64,000 nt of DNA, taken from CAYJAZ01 sp964368455 (GTDB taxonomy: Bacteria > Desulfobacterota > Desulfovibrionia > Desulfovibrionales > Desulfovibrionaceae). Below the pieces are notes generated by a model that was not told the origin of the DNA, searched no databases, and saw only the letters and a program-made list of their open reading frames with translations. The stretch lies in assembly GCA_964368455.1 (NCBI GenBank), contig CAYJAZ010000008.1, forward strand, positions 1-64,000, given 5' to 3'. This document shows, piece by piece, positions 24,311 through 32,879 of this stretch. The position numbers were made by a program, and so were the translations under genes. How positions within the stretch are numbered: position 1 is the stretch's first letter; each line of letters starts with the position of its first letter.

Positions 24311-24919
24311 TTATTTACTTACAATAACCTTAGCTGGTCTGAGTAATCTGTCTTTTAATGTATAGCCTTTTTGAAGAGTTTTGATGACATATTGAGGTGC
24401 AACTTCATCACTTTCTTCTTGCCCTACAGCTTCGTGTAGATTTGGATCAAATTCGACTTTTTCTGCATTGATTTGTTCTAAACCATGATTTTTTAATGAA
24501 TCTAACAAGAGCTTTCTTGTCATTTGAATGCCCATAATAATGTCTTTACATGCATCATTATTAGCATATTGCAAAGCAAGATCAAGATTGTCTAAAGCTG
24601 GAATAATATCTTGCAATACATTTTCAGAAGCGTATTTTGCATTTTCTTCTTTTTCTCTTTGCATACGTTTTTTGAAATTATCCATTTCAGCTAAAAAACG
24701 AATTTTCATTTCAGAATTTTCTTTTCTTGTGCTTTGACAATAAGAGCAGAAATCTTCATCATGTGAAGATTGTTCGTCTTGATTTAGCTCTGCTTCATTT
24801 ACTTGGTCAATCATTTCTTCGTCTGAAATTTGATGTTCATTTTGATCTTTTTCTATATCATTCATTTCAGGATTGTTTTCCTGTTGCATTTTTCCATTCT
24901 TATTATATGTATTTGGCAT
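24311..24919 (-). CDS. grpE: Nucleotide exchange factor GrpE
   Basis: 202 aa. The long N-terminal helix and the beta-domain are clear: LAEMDNFKKRMQREKEE, then LQDIIPALDNLDLALQYA and PNLHEAVGQEESDEV... LQKGYTLKDRLLRPAKVIVSK. GrpE swaps ADP for ATP on DnaK. The N-terminal 60 residues are acidic and low-complexity, and hold an unusual CSYC pair. No dnaK or dnaJ lies beside it here. GAGG precedes the ATG. Confidence 0.93.
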   Translation of the reverse strand: MPNTYNKNGKMQQENNPEMNDIEKDQNEHQISDEEMIDQVNEAELNQDEQSSHDEDFCSYCQSTRKENSEMKIRFLAEMDNFKKRMQREKEENAKYASENVLQDIIPALDNLDLALQYANNDACKDIIMGIQMTRKLLLDSLKNHGLEQINAEKVEFDPNLHEAVGQEESDEVAPQYVIKTLQKGYTLKDRLLRPAKVIVSK

Positions 24920-24946
24920 ATCAACCTCATCTAAATATTTTAATAG

Positions 24947-24974
24947 AATTTAAACATAAAAGCATGAAAGTCAA
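24947..24974 (-). promoter_or_regulatory. Sigma-70-like promoter of grpE
   Basis: TTGACT (-35, 24969-24974) and TAAATT (-10, 24947-24952), 16-nt spacer, 28 nt from the start codon. No heat-shock sigma-32 or CIRCE element is seen here. Confidence 0.5.
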
Positions 24975-25261
24975 GTTATTTAATCGAAAAATTTTACGGA
25001 TTTATTCTATGCATTTATACTAAATTCTATAGAATAAGTCTATATTACTTTATGAATTAGTCATAAAAAAGTGTAAGTATCTATAATTATAGGTAAAAAA
25101 AATTTATAAAACTGCCTTGTATTTTACTTTTAGAAAATTAATTTTTATAGAAAAAAATATCTCATTTATTATAGTATTTTTTTAGAATTTTATATGAAAA
25201 AGACTGCAAAAATACAAAAGAATATCATGATAAGTATTAGAGATAAAATGCAAAAAAAAAG
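24975..25261. other. Non-coding AT-rich stretch
   Basis: This is the upstream flank of grpE running to the cysE terminator. I see no open reading frame, structured RNA or repeat beyond A/T tracts. Confidence 0.5.
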
Positions 25262-25342
25262 AAATAAAAAAAGCAATTTTTTTTGCTAAAAGTCTATATA
25301 AATTCTCAAAAGACTTTATACATTCTTTAGTAAAAATTGCTT
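25262..25342 (-). terminator. Terminator of the cysK-cysE operon
   Basis: On the reverse strand an outer 11-bp stem (AAGCAATTTTT / AAAAATTGCTT, at 25332-25342 and 25271-25281) encloses a second stem (AAAGTCT / AGACTTT, 25289-25295 and 25311-25317), and is followed by a run of T. It starts 12 nt past the cysE stop. Confidence 0.75.
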
Positions 25343-25353
25343 AATTATTTTTA

Positions 25354-26244
25354 TTAATTTTTCTTTAAAATCTTTGTATGTGGTGGAACACTTTCAGTCA
25401 CCCACATATTTGCACCAACAATACTTTCAGAACCAATTGTAACTCTGCCTAGAATTGTTGCACCTGCATAAACAATAACTTTATCTTCTAAAATTGGATG
25501 CCTTGCATTGCCCTTGACTAAGATGCCTTCATCAGTTTTTGGAAATGAAAGAGCTCCAAGCGTAACACCTTGATAAATACGGCATGATTTACCAATAATA
25601 CAAGTTTCGCCAATAACAACTCCAGTTCCATGATCTATAAAGAATTCTTCGTCTATAGTAGCACCTGGATGAATATCAATACCCGTCTTACTATGTGACA
25701 TTTCTGATATAATTCTAGGGATTAATGGTATTTTTAATTTATACATTTCATGTGCGATTCTATGATAAGTCATTGCAGTCATAGAAGGATAACAAAAAAT
25801 AGCTTCGCCAGTTGATGTAGCCGCTGGATCACCTTCATAAGCAGCCTTTGCATCAGACGCTAGAAGTCTTCTTATTTCAGGCAATTTAGAAAGAAATTCC
25901 ATAGCTAAATCATGTGAATCTCCATCACAACCTTTACATAGTTCTTCAATATCAGCACAAGCAAAACAGCTTCCACGAATGATTTGTTCGCGAAGTAAAC
26001 GATAGATAGAATCTAAATTTGCAGAAATATGATAACGTATGGATTCTTGATTAACATTTGACGTACCAAAAAAACCTGGAAAGAGAACAGCTCTAAGTCT
26101 TTGCATTATTTCAACTAATTTATCTATAGATGGCATAGCCGAATTACATAATGTTGTATGCAAAACACCTTCTAAAAGGCCTTCTGAGCATAATTCGTCT
26201 GTAATAGTATCTATTATAGGCATTCTTTTTAATTTTATATCCAT
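25354..26244 (-). CDS. cysE: Serine O-acetyltransferase (EpsC/CysE type)
   Basis: 296 aa, the longer EpsC-like form with an extended N-terminal helical domain. The C-terminal left-handed beta-helix is clear: HPGATIDEEFFIDHGTGVVIGE (the catalytic His-Asp/Glu strand), then GKSCRIYQGVTLGALSFPK and HPILEDKVIVYAGATILG. It makes O-acetylserine from acetyl-CoA and serine for cysteine synthesis. It lies 9 nt downstream of cysK, and CysE and CysK normally form the cysteine synthase complex. Confidence 0.9.
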   Translation of the reverse strand: MDIKLKRMPIIDTITDELCSEGLLEGVLHTTLCNSAMPSIDKLVEIMQRLRAVLFPGFFGTSNVNQESIRYHISANLDSIYRLLREQIIRGSCFACADIEELCKGCDGDSHDLAMEFLSKLPEIRRLLASDAKAAYEGDPAATSTGEAIFCYPSMTAMTYHRIAHEMYKLKIPLIPRIISEMSHSKTGIDIHPGATIDEEFFIDHGTGVVIGETCIIGKSCRIYQGVTLGALSFPKTDEGILVKGNARHPILEDKVIVYAGATILGRVTIGSESIVGANMWVTESVPPHTKILKKN

Positions 26245-26253
26245 TTTTCCCTC

Positions 26254-27183
26254 TTAATCTTGCACTAATTTCGTGCTTAAATACTTTTCAATAGAATCTG
26301 GTATAATTGTAAGTAAACATTTTTTTCTATTTGATTTTGGTAGATTTTTTGCGTATTTAACAACAGCAGCTATATTAGCTCCTGCTGATATTCCGCATGA
26401 AATCCCCTCTTTTTCAATCAAAAGTTTTCCAAATTCTATGGCTTCTTCGGTTGAAACTTTAATTATTGAATCGACAACTTCTCTTTTAAAATTTCCTGGA
26501 ACAAAACCAGCTCCAATACCTTGAATGCCATGCACACCAACTTTTTCGCCTGAAAGCACAGCAGAAGTTGACGGCTCTACAGCAATTATTTGTGTTTTCT
26601 TATTTCTTTGTTTGAAATAAATTCCCACTCCGCTAATAGTTCCGCCTGTTCCAACGCCAGCTATAAAAGCATCTAAAGATAGTCCTTCTTTTTCTAAATC
26701 TTGATCAATTTCAACAGCTGTTGTTTCGTAATGTGCATTTATGCATTGTGGATTAGAAAATTGATCTGGCATATAAGAATTTTCAGTTTGTTCTACTAAT
26801 TCTTTTGCTTTATCAACAGCTCCTTGCATGCCTTTTTTTGCATCTGTAAGAACAAGTTTTGCTCCATATGCTTGCAATAAAAGGCGTCTTTCAAGAGACA
26901 TGCTTTCAGGCATGACTAAGAGTGTGTTGAGTTTGAATAATTTTGAAGCAAATGCTAAACCAATACCAGTATTTCCGCTGGTTGGTTCAATAATTGTGCC
27001 ATTTTCTTTGATTAATCCTCTTTCAACAGCATCCTTGAGCATAGCAAAAGCAGGCCTATCTTTGACAGAAGAAGCGGGATTTTTACATTCTAGTTTAACA
27101 AATATATCAGCTTGGTATTCTTTTGAAAAATGCTCTAAATACACAAGTTTTGTCTTACCAATAAGAGAATAAATACTTTTCAT
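26254..27183 (-). CDS. cysK: O-acetylserine sulfhydrylase (cysteine synthase A)
   Basis: 309 aa, full length. The PLP lysine is in ASSVKDRPAFAML, the substrate loop PTSGNTGIGLA follows, and the PLP-phosphate glycine loop is GTGGTISGVG. The enzyme makes cysteine from O-acetylserine and sulfide. GAGG precedes the ATG. It begins 30 nt downstream of the ferredoxin-like gene and is followed directly by cysE, so the pair is an operon and may extend up to hemB. Confidence 0.92.
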   Translation of the reverse strand: MKSIYSLIGKTKLVYLEHFSKEYQADIFVKLECKNPASSVKDRPAFAMLKDAVERGLIKENGTIIEPTSGNTGIGLAFASKLFKLNTLLVMPESMSLERRLLLQAYGAKLVLTDAKKGMQGAVDKAKELVEQTENSYMPDQFSNPQCINAHYETTAVEIDQDLEKEGLSLDAFIAGVGTGGTISGVGIYFKQRNKKTQIIAVEPSTSAVLSGEKVGVHGIQGIGAGFVPGNFKREVVDSIIKVSTEEAIEFGKLLIEKEGISCGISAGANIAAVVKYAKNLPKSNRKKCLLTIIPDSIEKYLSTKLVQD

Positions 27184-27213
27184 GTCTACCTCAATATTTT
27201 GTTATAACTATTT

Positions 27214-27981
27214 CTATCTACTGATTTGAGCAAAAGGATTTTGCATCAATTCTTGTCCTTTCCTTGTGATCACCTTGAGATTGAAGGTTGGTTTTTCTTC
27301 AATTTCTGCAAGTTTATATGCTTTTAAAATTAAATCTGGAATAACGCAACACGGCACTTCCATTCTTATGATATCAAGCTGTTTGAAGCTATGCAAGCGA
27401 AAGATTTCAGCCATTTTTTCAACTAAGGCTTCTTTGTTTTCTAATCTTGGACATAGTATCAAAATAGGAGCTCCTTTTGTGTATCTTTTATGAAAAGACG
27501 CACATGCAAAAGCTGCACAATCGGCTACAATAGTGAGTTTTTCAGTATTTAAAAAAGAAACTTTTGAAGATACTAATGAAAGTTTTACAGGCCAATTTTC
27601 TAAGGCTGATGGTAATGAAGTTTCTATTTGTGCATTAAGTTGTGGGCTGATTGACTGCACAGCTTCTTTGATATTTTCTTGTTTGAGATTGATTTCTTGA
27701 AGAGATTGGCAAGAAGCAGGAACAGCTGTATTTCTCAATTTTGCCTCTATCAAGGCTTCAACAGCAGCATGATCGTATGCATCTGCTTCTCTTTCAATGA
27801 TTTTTAATGCATCTTTAGGGCATGAATTTAAACACGCGCCTAAACCGTCGCATAATTTATCTTCAATAATTTTTAATTCATTATCTTCAATGATTAATGC
27901 TTGTTCAGCACAAGAAGGAATGCATATTCCACAAGCATCGCATTTTTCTTTGTCTATTTCAATGATTTTTCTTAAGGCCAT
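27214..27981 (-). CDS. 4Fe-4S ferredoxin-like protein in the haem gene cluster
   Basis: 255 aa. The N-terminal 70 residues hold two 4Fe-4S motifs (CDACGICIPSC and CDGLGACLNSCPK, the first CxxCxxCxxxC, the second a variant). The middle and C-terminal parts hold more cysteines (ADCAAFACASF, VPCCVIPD) and could form a further site. The homologous position in Desulfovibrio genomes is often held by a similar protein. It lies 36 nt after ahbD and may pass electrons to that radical SAM enzyme; this is inference. AAGGAT precedes the ATG. Confidence 0.75.
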   Translation of the reverse strand: MALRKIIEIDKEKCDACGICIPSCAEQALIIEDNELKIIEDKLCDGLGACLNSCPKDALKIIEREADAYDHAAVEALIEAKLRNTAVPASCQSLQEINLKQENIKEAVQSISPQLNAQIETSLPSALENWPVKLSLVSSKVSFLNTEKLTIVADCAAFACASFHKRYTKGAPILILCPRLENKEALVEKMAEIFRLHSFKQLDIIRMEVPCCVIPDLILKAYKLAEIEEKPTFNLKVITRKGQELMQNPFAQISR

Positions 27982-28017
27982 ATTTTTATCCTTAGTTTTT
28001 TTTATTGTGACTATGAA

Positions 28018-29169
28018 TTATTTTTGTAATTTTGGTTCGTAGAGACAAAGAGGTTCTGGTGCAAGATGATTATCATTGAGAGAATATGCTCTTGCTCTAC
28101 AGCCTCCGCATACTTTGTGGTATTCGCATATACCACATTTTCCTTCGTATTCGTCTTTATTTCTAAACTGTTTGAATATTGTAGAATTTTTCCAAATATC
28201 TGGAAAATGCTCTTTTTTAATATTTCCACAATCAAGTGTGAGATAGCCACAAGGCTGAACTTGTCCTACATGTGAAATAAAGCAAAAACCAATCCCACCA
28301 AGACAACCTCTTGTAAGCGCGTCCATACCAAAGTTTTCAGGACTTACAGCAACATCTTCTTCTTTAGCTCTTTGACGCATAATTCGATAATAATGAGGCG
28401 CACAAGTTGCTTTTAAATGCATTGATGTTGTTTTTCTAAAATCGTAAAACCAATGCAAGACATCTTCGTATTCTTTTGCTGTGATAACTTCTTCTTGTAT
28501 ATCAGATGCTCTGCCCATTGGAACAAGTAAGAAAATATGCCATGCAACTGCTCCAAGATCTTCACATAATTTGAAAATTTCTTTGAAAGAAGAAAGATTT
28601 GACTTTGTGACTGTAGTATTGATTTGAAATTCAACTCCAGCTTGTTTTAAATATTCTATGCCTCTAAGTGATTGTTCAAAAGCTCCTTCAACACCACGAA
28701 AAGCATCATGAGAAGCGGCATCCTTACCATCAATAGAAATAGAACAACGTGCAAAACCAGCTTCTTTGATTAATTTTGCATTTTCTTCAGTTATAAGTGT
28801 TCCATTTGGCGAAAGAACAGGATGTAAACCTTTTTCTTTGGCATAAGCACCCAATTCGTATAGATCATGACGCATCATTGGATCGCCACCAGTAAAAATT
28901 ATGATTGGATTGCCAACTTCAGTAAATGTGTCTATAAGGGCTTTTGCTTCTGTAGTAGAAAGTTCGCCCTCATAAGGTTCTGTATGAGCTTCTGCACGAC
29001 AATGTTTACAAGCAAGATTGCAAGATCTTGTCACTTCCCAAGCTATAAGTCTGCAATTTGGTGAATCAATTGGATGTGAAGATTTTGCAAAGTGAGCTTG
29101 CCTATGTCTATCAGAACCTTGCCCTGCTTGTGCCATTCTATTGTGAGGATGATTATGTGGATGATTCAT
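28018..29169 (-). CDS. ahbD: AhbD-type radical SAM haem synthase
   Basis: 383 aa. A His-rich N-terminus precedes the radical SAM motif CNLACKHC and the TGGDPMMR strand. The C-terminal SPASM-like region has CGICEYHKVCGGC and an additional GCLGGIGFCF. In sulfate reducers and archaea, AhbD performs the last step of siroheme-dependent haem synthesis, decarboxylating two propionates of iron-coproporphyrin III. The start ATG overlaps the hemB stop (TAATG), with GAGGG upstream, so the two are translationally coupled. Assignment to AhbD over AhbC or NirJ rests on sequence pattern and the hemB neighbour. Confidence 0.8.
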   Translation of the reverse strand: MNHPHNHPHNRMAQAGQGSDRHRQAHFAKSSHPIDSPNCRLIAWEVTRSCNLACKHCRAEAHTEPYEGELSTTEAKALIDTFTEVGNPIIIFTGGDPMMRHDLYELGAYAKEKGLHPVLSPNGTLITEENAKLIKEAGFARCSISIDGKDAASHDAFRGVEGAFEQSLRGIEYLKQAGVEFQINTTVTKSNLSSFKEIFKLCEDLGAVAWHIFLLVPMGRASDIQEEVITAKEYEDVLHWFYDFRKTTSMHLKATCAPHYYRIMRQRAKEEDVAVSPENFGMDALTRGCLGGIGFCFISHVGQVQPCGYLTLDCGNIKKEHFPDIWKNSTIFKQFRNKDEYEGKCGICEYHKVCGGCRARAYSLNDNHLAPEPLCLYEPKLQK

Positions 29170-30182
29170 TATACAAGCCCTCGCATGATTAAATCTTCAG
29201 TAAAATAAGAGAAAATTAACTGTGCCCCAGAGCGTCTAAGTCCAATAAGACTTTCATAAACAATAGCATCTTCATTTATCCATCCATTAATGGAAGCAGC
29301 TTTTATCATAGAATATTCTCCGCTCACTTGATAAGCCGCTAAAGGAATATCAAATCTATCGTGTAAAGATTTTATAATATCTTGATACGCACTTGCAGGC
29401 TTTACAATCAAAATATCCGCACCTTCGTCAATGTCTGCTTGAGCTTCACGAAAAGCTTCTTTTTGTATATTATAGTCCATTTGATAGCTTTTTCTGTCTC
29501 CTTGTTGTGGAGTAGACTCTGCTGCGTCTCTAAAAGGACCATAAAAAGAAGAAGCGTATTTCACACTATAAGACATAAGAGGAATATTTTCATAGCCAAG
29601 TCTTGCATCGTCTAAAGCTTTTCTCATGGCGTAGATTCTACCGTCCATCATATCAGAGGGAGCCAAGATATCTGCACCAGCTTTTGCATGCGATAAAGCA
29701 ATCTTCGTAAGAATTTCTAAAGTGCTGTCATTATCAACAATGATTTCTTTATTGCGAGCAGATTCTTTTAATAGGCCGCAATGGCCATGATCAGTGTATT
29801 CACATAGGCAAACATCTGTTATTACAATAAGATGAGGCCATCTATTCTTTATCATGCGTACAGCTTTTTGAATAATACCATCATCGCTGTAGCCACTTGT
29901 TGCAATAGCATCTTTTGTTTGTGGAATGCCAAATAAAATTAAAGAAGTTAGGCCTTTATCTACAACTTTTTCAAGATGTTTTTCAAAAGCTTTGAGTGAA
30001 AATTGAAATTGTCCAGGCATTGAATCTATAGCTTTTTTGAAATCAGCATCAGGATTGTCTGCCACAAAATAAGGCATGATAAGATTTTCTTTTGACAAAG
30101 AAATTTCTTTCATAATTGAGCGAAGTTGTGAGTTTTGCCTCAATCTTCTGCCTCTATAAAAATTCTTTTCTAAAAAAGACAT
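29169..30182 (-). CDS. hemB: Porphobilinogen synthase (5-aminolevulinate dehydratase)
   Basis: 337 aa, full length. The Schiff-base lysine is in VKPASAYQDI, and the zinc cysteines are in DVCLCEYTDHGHCG, so this is the Zn-dependent form. It condenses two 5-aminolevulinates to porphobilinogen. TGGAG precedes the ATG. Its stop overlaps the ahbD start; the pair is typical of Desulfovibrio genomes, where hemB and ahbD are adjacent. No ahbC or ahbA/B gene is present in this window. Confidence 0.95.
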   Translation of the reverse strand: MSFLEKNFYRGRRLRQNSQLRSIMKEISLSKENLIMPYFVADNPDADFKKAIDSMPGQFQFSLKAFEKHLEKVVDKGLTSLILFGIPQTKDAIATSGYSDDGIIQKAVRMIKNRWPHLIVITDVCLCEYTDHGHCGLLKESARNKEIIVDNDSTLEILTKIALSHAKAGADILAPSDMMDGRIYAMRKALDDARLGYENIPLMSYSVKYASSFYGPFRDAAESTPQQGDRKSYQMDYNIQKEAFREAQADIDEGADILIVKPASAYQDIIKSLHDRFDIPLAAYQVSGEYSMIKAASINGWINEDAIVYESLIGLRRSGAQLIFSYFTEDLIMRGLV

Positions 30183-30262
30183 ATTTGCTCCAAAGAGTAT
30201 TTAAAATTGTTTTGCAAGAAATAAAATTCTGATAATCAATAACAGAACATTTAAAAAAAAGA

Positions 30263-30278
30263 TATGACCTTTATCACA
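30263..30278 (-). promoter_or_regulatory. CRP/FNR-superfamily-like site upstream of hemB
   Basis: On the reverse strand TTGTGATAAAGGTCATAT resembles TGTGA-N6-TCACA (one mismatch in the second half), as used by CRP- and HcpR-type regulators. It sits about 85 nt upstream of hemB. A single weak match, so tentative. Confidence 0.35.
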
Positions 30279-30289
30279 AAAAACAAGAA

Positions 30290-31159
30290 TTAAAGATTTT
30301 CTAAATAATTTTTAACATCATCTATATATTTTCTTGGTGTAGACGCCCCAGCGGTTAAACCATAGGTAAAGTCTGGATTTAAAACATTCTTTTTTAGTTC
30401 ATCAACTGTTTCTATATGATAGGTAGGAAGAGAATAAGAGTTTGAAATTTCGGCTAATCTTCTTGTATTTCCGCTACTTTTTCCACCAACAACAATCATA
30501 GCATCAACTTTATGCGTCAATTCTCTCACGGCTTCTTGTCTTTGTTTTGTGGCATCACAAATAGTGTCTAAAACTTCTAATTTGAGAATTTGTTTTTTTA
30601 TGAGCTTTTCATGGAATTGTAAAAACAAATTCTTGTCTTGCGTTGTTTGTGAAGCAAGAATAATAATCTTTTTATCAAAAGAAATGGCATCAAAAACAGT
30701 TTCGTCTGCAAATACAATATATGGTATGTGCGAATAAGAAACTAAACCTTTAACCTCAGGATGCTCTTCTTCGCCGTATAAAAGTAGAAGGCAATCTTCA
30801 GCTTGTGTATGTTCGTCAAGAGCTTTTTTACTTGCTTTTGAAAGAGCTAATTGAGCAGCTTTCACTTTTGGACATGTTGCATCAATAACTTTTGAACATC
30901 TTTGTTCTAATATCTTCTCTTCATTTTGAGGTATGCCATGAGCTCTTATGATAACATGCGTGTCAGGTTGAACTTCATCTATATTTTCTAGAATTTTAAC
31001 ATTTTTTTCTTCGTATTCTTTTAAAACTTGCGGATTATGTATGATTGGGCCTATAGTTACAACATTATTTACTTCGTTAATTATGGCATTGTCTAACTTT
31101 TTTAAAGCAAGATCAACCCCCATACAAAAACCAGCATATTTAGCAATTTCAACTTTCAT
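30290..31159 (-). CDS. ispH: 4-hydroxy-3-methylbut-2-enyl diphosphate reductase
   Basis: 289 aa, full length. The three cluster-binding cysteines are in GFCMGVD, DATCPKV and LDTICDATKQRQ, and the catalytic glutamate/His blocks (EEHPEVKGL, RAHG) are present. IspH makes IPP and DMAPP in the last step of the MEP pathway; ispDF also lies in this window. AAGGT precedes the start, 12 nt after murJ. Confidence 0.95.
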   Translation of the reverse strand: MKVEIAKYAGFCMGVDLALKKLDNAIINEVNNVVTIGPIIHNPQVLKEYEEKNVKILENIDEVQPDTHVIIRAHGIPQNEEKILEQRCSKVIDATCPKVKAAQLALSKASKKALDEHTQAEDCLLLLYGEEEHPEVKGLVSYSHIPYIVFADETVFDAISFDKKIIILASQTTQDKNLFLQFHEKLIKKQILKLEVLDTICDATKQRQEAVRELTHKVDAMIVVGGKSSGNTRRLAEISNSYSLPTYHIETVDELKKNVLNPDFTYGLTAGASTPRKYIDDVKNYLENL

Positions 31160-31171
31160 GATAAACCTTTT

Positions 31172-32779
31172 TTATAGAATTTTTTTTCTTTTTATTATCT
31201 TATTTAAAATCGGCTTTGCGATAAGCATTAAGTCTTTTTTATTGAAAACAAAGCAAAAAGCAAGCCAAAAAAGAGAAAAAATAAAGCCAGAATATATAAA
31301 ATATACCCATTTCATCATATAAATATCTGAAAAAACATAATTTTGCAAAGTATAATTTGGTATATAAAAAGCTAATAATAATGGAATTATTGCTATACTT
31401 ATCGAACGAAGACAAACAATACAAATAGATGCTGTAAGAGAAAAATCTTTCTTTTTCTGCCATACTATAAGCAAGAGAGCTGTATAGCAAAAGAGCGAAA
31501 TACTTGTCATACTTGCAATAGTAATAGCACCATAAAGAGGCACAAAATAAATATATAATGGAACACAAACTATAGTAGCAATTGTTCCAATAATAGCCGG
31601 TGTTATCGTGTCTTTATAGGCATAAAAAGCTCTACCAACAATTTGCTGAATAGCCCAAAAAGGAACAGATATAAGCATAATTTGAAGTAATGGAGCGGCT
31701 AATTTAGTTTCTTCATTTGAAAAATGCCCGCCTTCAAAGATAATTCCTAAGATATTTTCACTTTGAAGTATCATAAATAAAGTGACTGGAATAATAAAGA
31801 TGAGTGAAGAATGTAAAGCTCTTAATAAAGTTTCGTTGAAATCATCGTATTTTTTTTGAGCTAATAAAGCAGATAAAAATGGAAATGAAGCCAAAGCTGC
31901 AGCTTGAGCGACTACGCCCACAGGTACAAGCATTATTCTTCGTGCATAATTAAGTAAGCTCACAGCTCCTTCGCCAGCCATAGAACCAAAAATTCTGATA
32001 AATTGTTCGTCTAAAATAACAATAGATTGCCCCAACATCAAGGGTAAGGCTAGAAATATGAATTTCTTAAAGTCCTTATGTTTAAGCATAAATTTCAATG
32101 TGAGTCCATTTTTTGCAACAGCATAAAAAGGCAATAAAAAAGCACCAATAAATGCGCCTATTAAAACCCCATAACAAAAACCAGACATATTATCTGCAAT
32201 GCCAAAATAAGGAAAAGCTATGCCTAATAAAAGTATAAAGCCATTATAGATAAGTGGGATAAGTGCAGGCACGGTAAATTGTTTTCTAATATATAAAATT
32301 GCAGACAAGCAGGCTCCAAGTATGAAGAATACTTGAGCAAATAAAATAATTCTTAAATAATAAGATAAAGTTTTTATTTGTTCTGGATCAAAGCCTGGAG
32401 CTATCAAGGGAGCAAGTTTATGGGCAAAAATAAAGGCTATGAGGCAGAAGAATGAAATAGCTAAAGCAAACCATGTAAAGACTGTACTAAAAAAATCCCA
32501 TGCGTCTTTTTCATTTTCATGAGAAGATATATTCGTATCCAGTGTATTATTAGAAAAAAACTTTTCAGATAAAAAAGGAATAAGAGTTATAGAGATATAG
32601 CCGCCAGCGATCAAATAATTGATAAAATCTGGAATGACAAAAGCTGTAAAATAAATATCAGCTTCACTGCTTGCACCAAATTGCCAAGAGATAACCTTAT
32701 CTCTTATAAGTCCCATAAAGCGTGAAAAAAGCACGCTTAAGGAAAGTATTAAAGCAGCAAATCCCATGCTCCATTTCAT
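31172..32779 (-). CDS. murJ: Lipid II flippase MurJ
   Basis: 535 aa with about fourteen membrane segments and the MviN/MurJ N-terminus (SRFMGLIRDKVISWQFGASSEADIYFTAF) including the conserved Arg/Asp cluster. It exports lipid II for peptidoglycan assembly. It is 12 nt upstream of ispH on the same strand. A MATE-superfamily transporter of another kind is unlikely given the N-terminal signature. Confidence 0.92.
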   Translation of the reverse strand: MKWSMGFAALILSLSVLFSRFMGLIRDKVISWQFGASSEADIYFTAFVIPDFINYLIAGGYISITLIPFLSEKFFSNNTLDTNISSHENEKDAWDFFSTVFTWFALAISFFCLIAFIFAHKLAPLIAPGFDPEQIKTLSYYLRIILFAQVFFILGACLSAILYIRKQFTVPALIPLIYNGFILLLGIAFPYFGIADNMSGFCYGVLIGAFIGAFLLPFYAVAKNGLTLKFMLKHKDFKKFIFLALPLMLGQSIVILDEQFIRIFGSMAGEGAVSLLNYARRIMLVPVGVVAQAAALASFPFLSALLAQKKYDDFNETLLRALHSSLIFIIPVTLFMILQSENILGIIFEGGHFSNEETKLAAPLLQIMLISVPFWAIQQIVGRAFYAYKDTITPAIIGTIATIVCVPLYIYFVPLYGAITIASMTSISLFCYTALLLIVWQKKKDFSLTASICIVCLRSISIAIIPLLLAFYIPNYTLQNYVFSDIYMMKWVYFIYSGFIFSLFWLAFCFVFNKKDLMLIAKPILNKIIKRKKIL

Positions 32780-32842
32780 AAATATACTTCTTTAGTTTTG
32801 TAAAATAAAAATGTTATTGTGAATTATCTAGAATGTGTTTCT

Positions 32843-32875
32843 AATAAAAAGAGCTAGATTTTCTAGCTCTTTTTA
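32843..32875 (-). terminator. Terminator of the PfkB kinase gene
   Basis: Stem GAGCTAGA (32851-32858) / TCTAGCTC (32862-32869), loop of 3 nt, extended by A5/T5 on both sides. On the reverse strand it ends in TTTTTATTAG, just after the kinase stop at 32880. Confidence 0.8.
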
Positions 32876-32879
32876 TGAA

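Noticed and set aside
24920..24990. A heat-shock (sigma-32 or CIRCE) element ahead of grpE
   Set aside because: Only an ordinary TTGACT/TAAATT pair is visible; no CCCCAT or CIRCE repeat.
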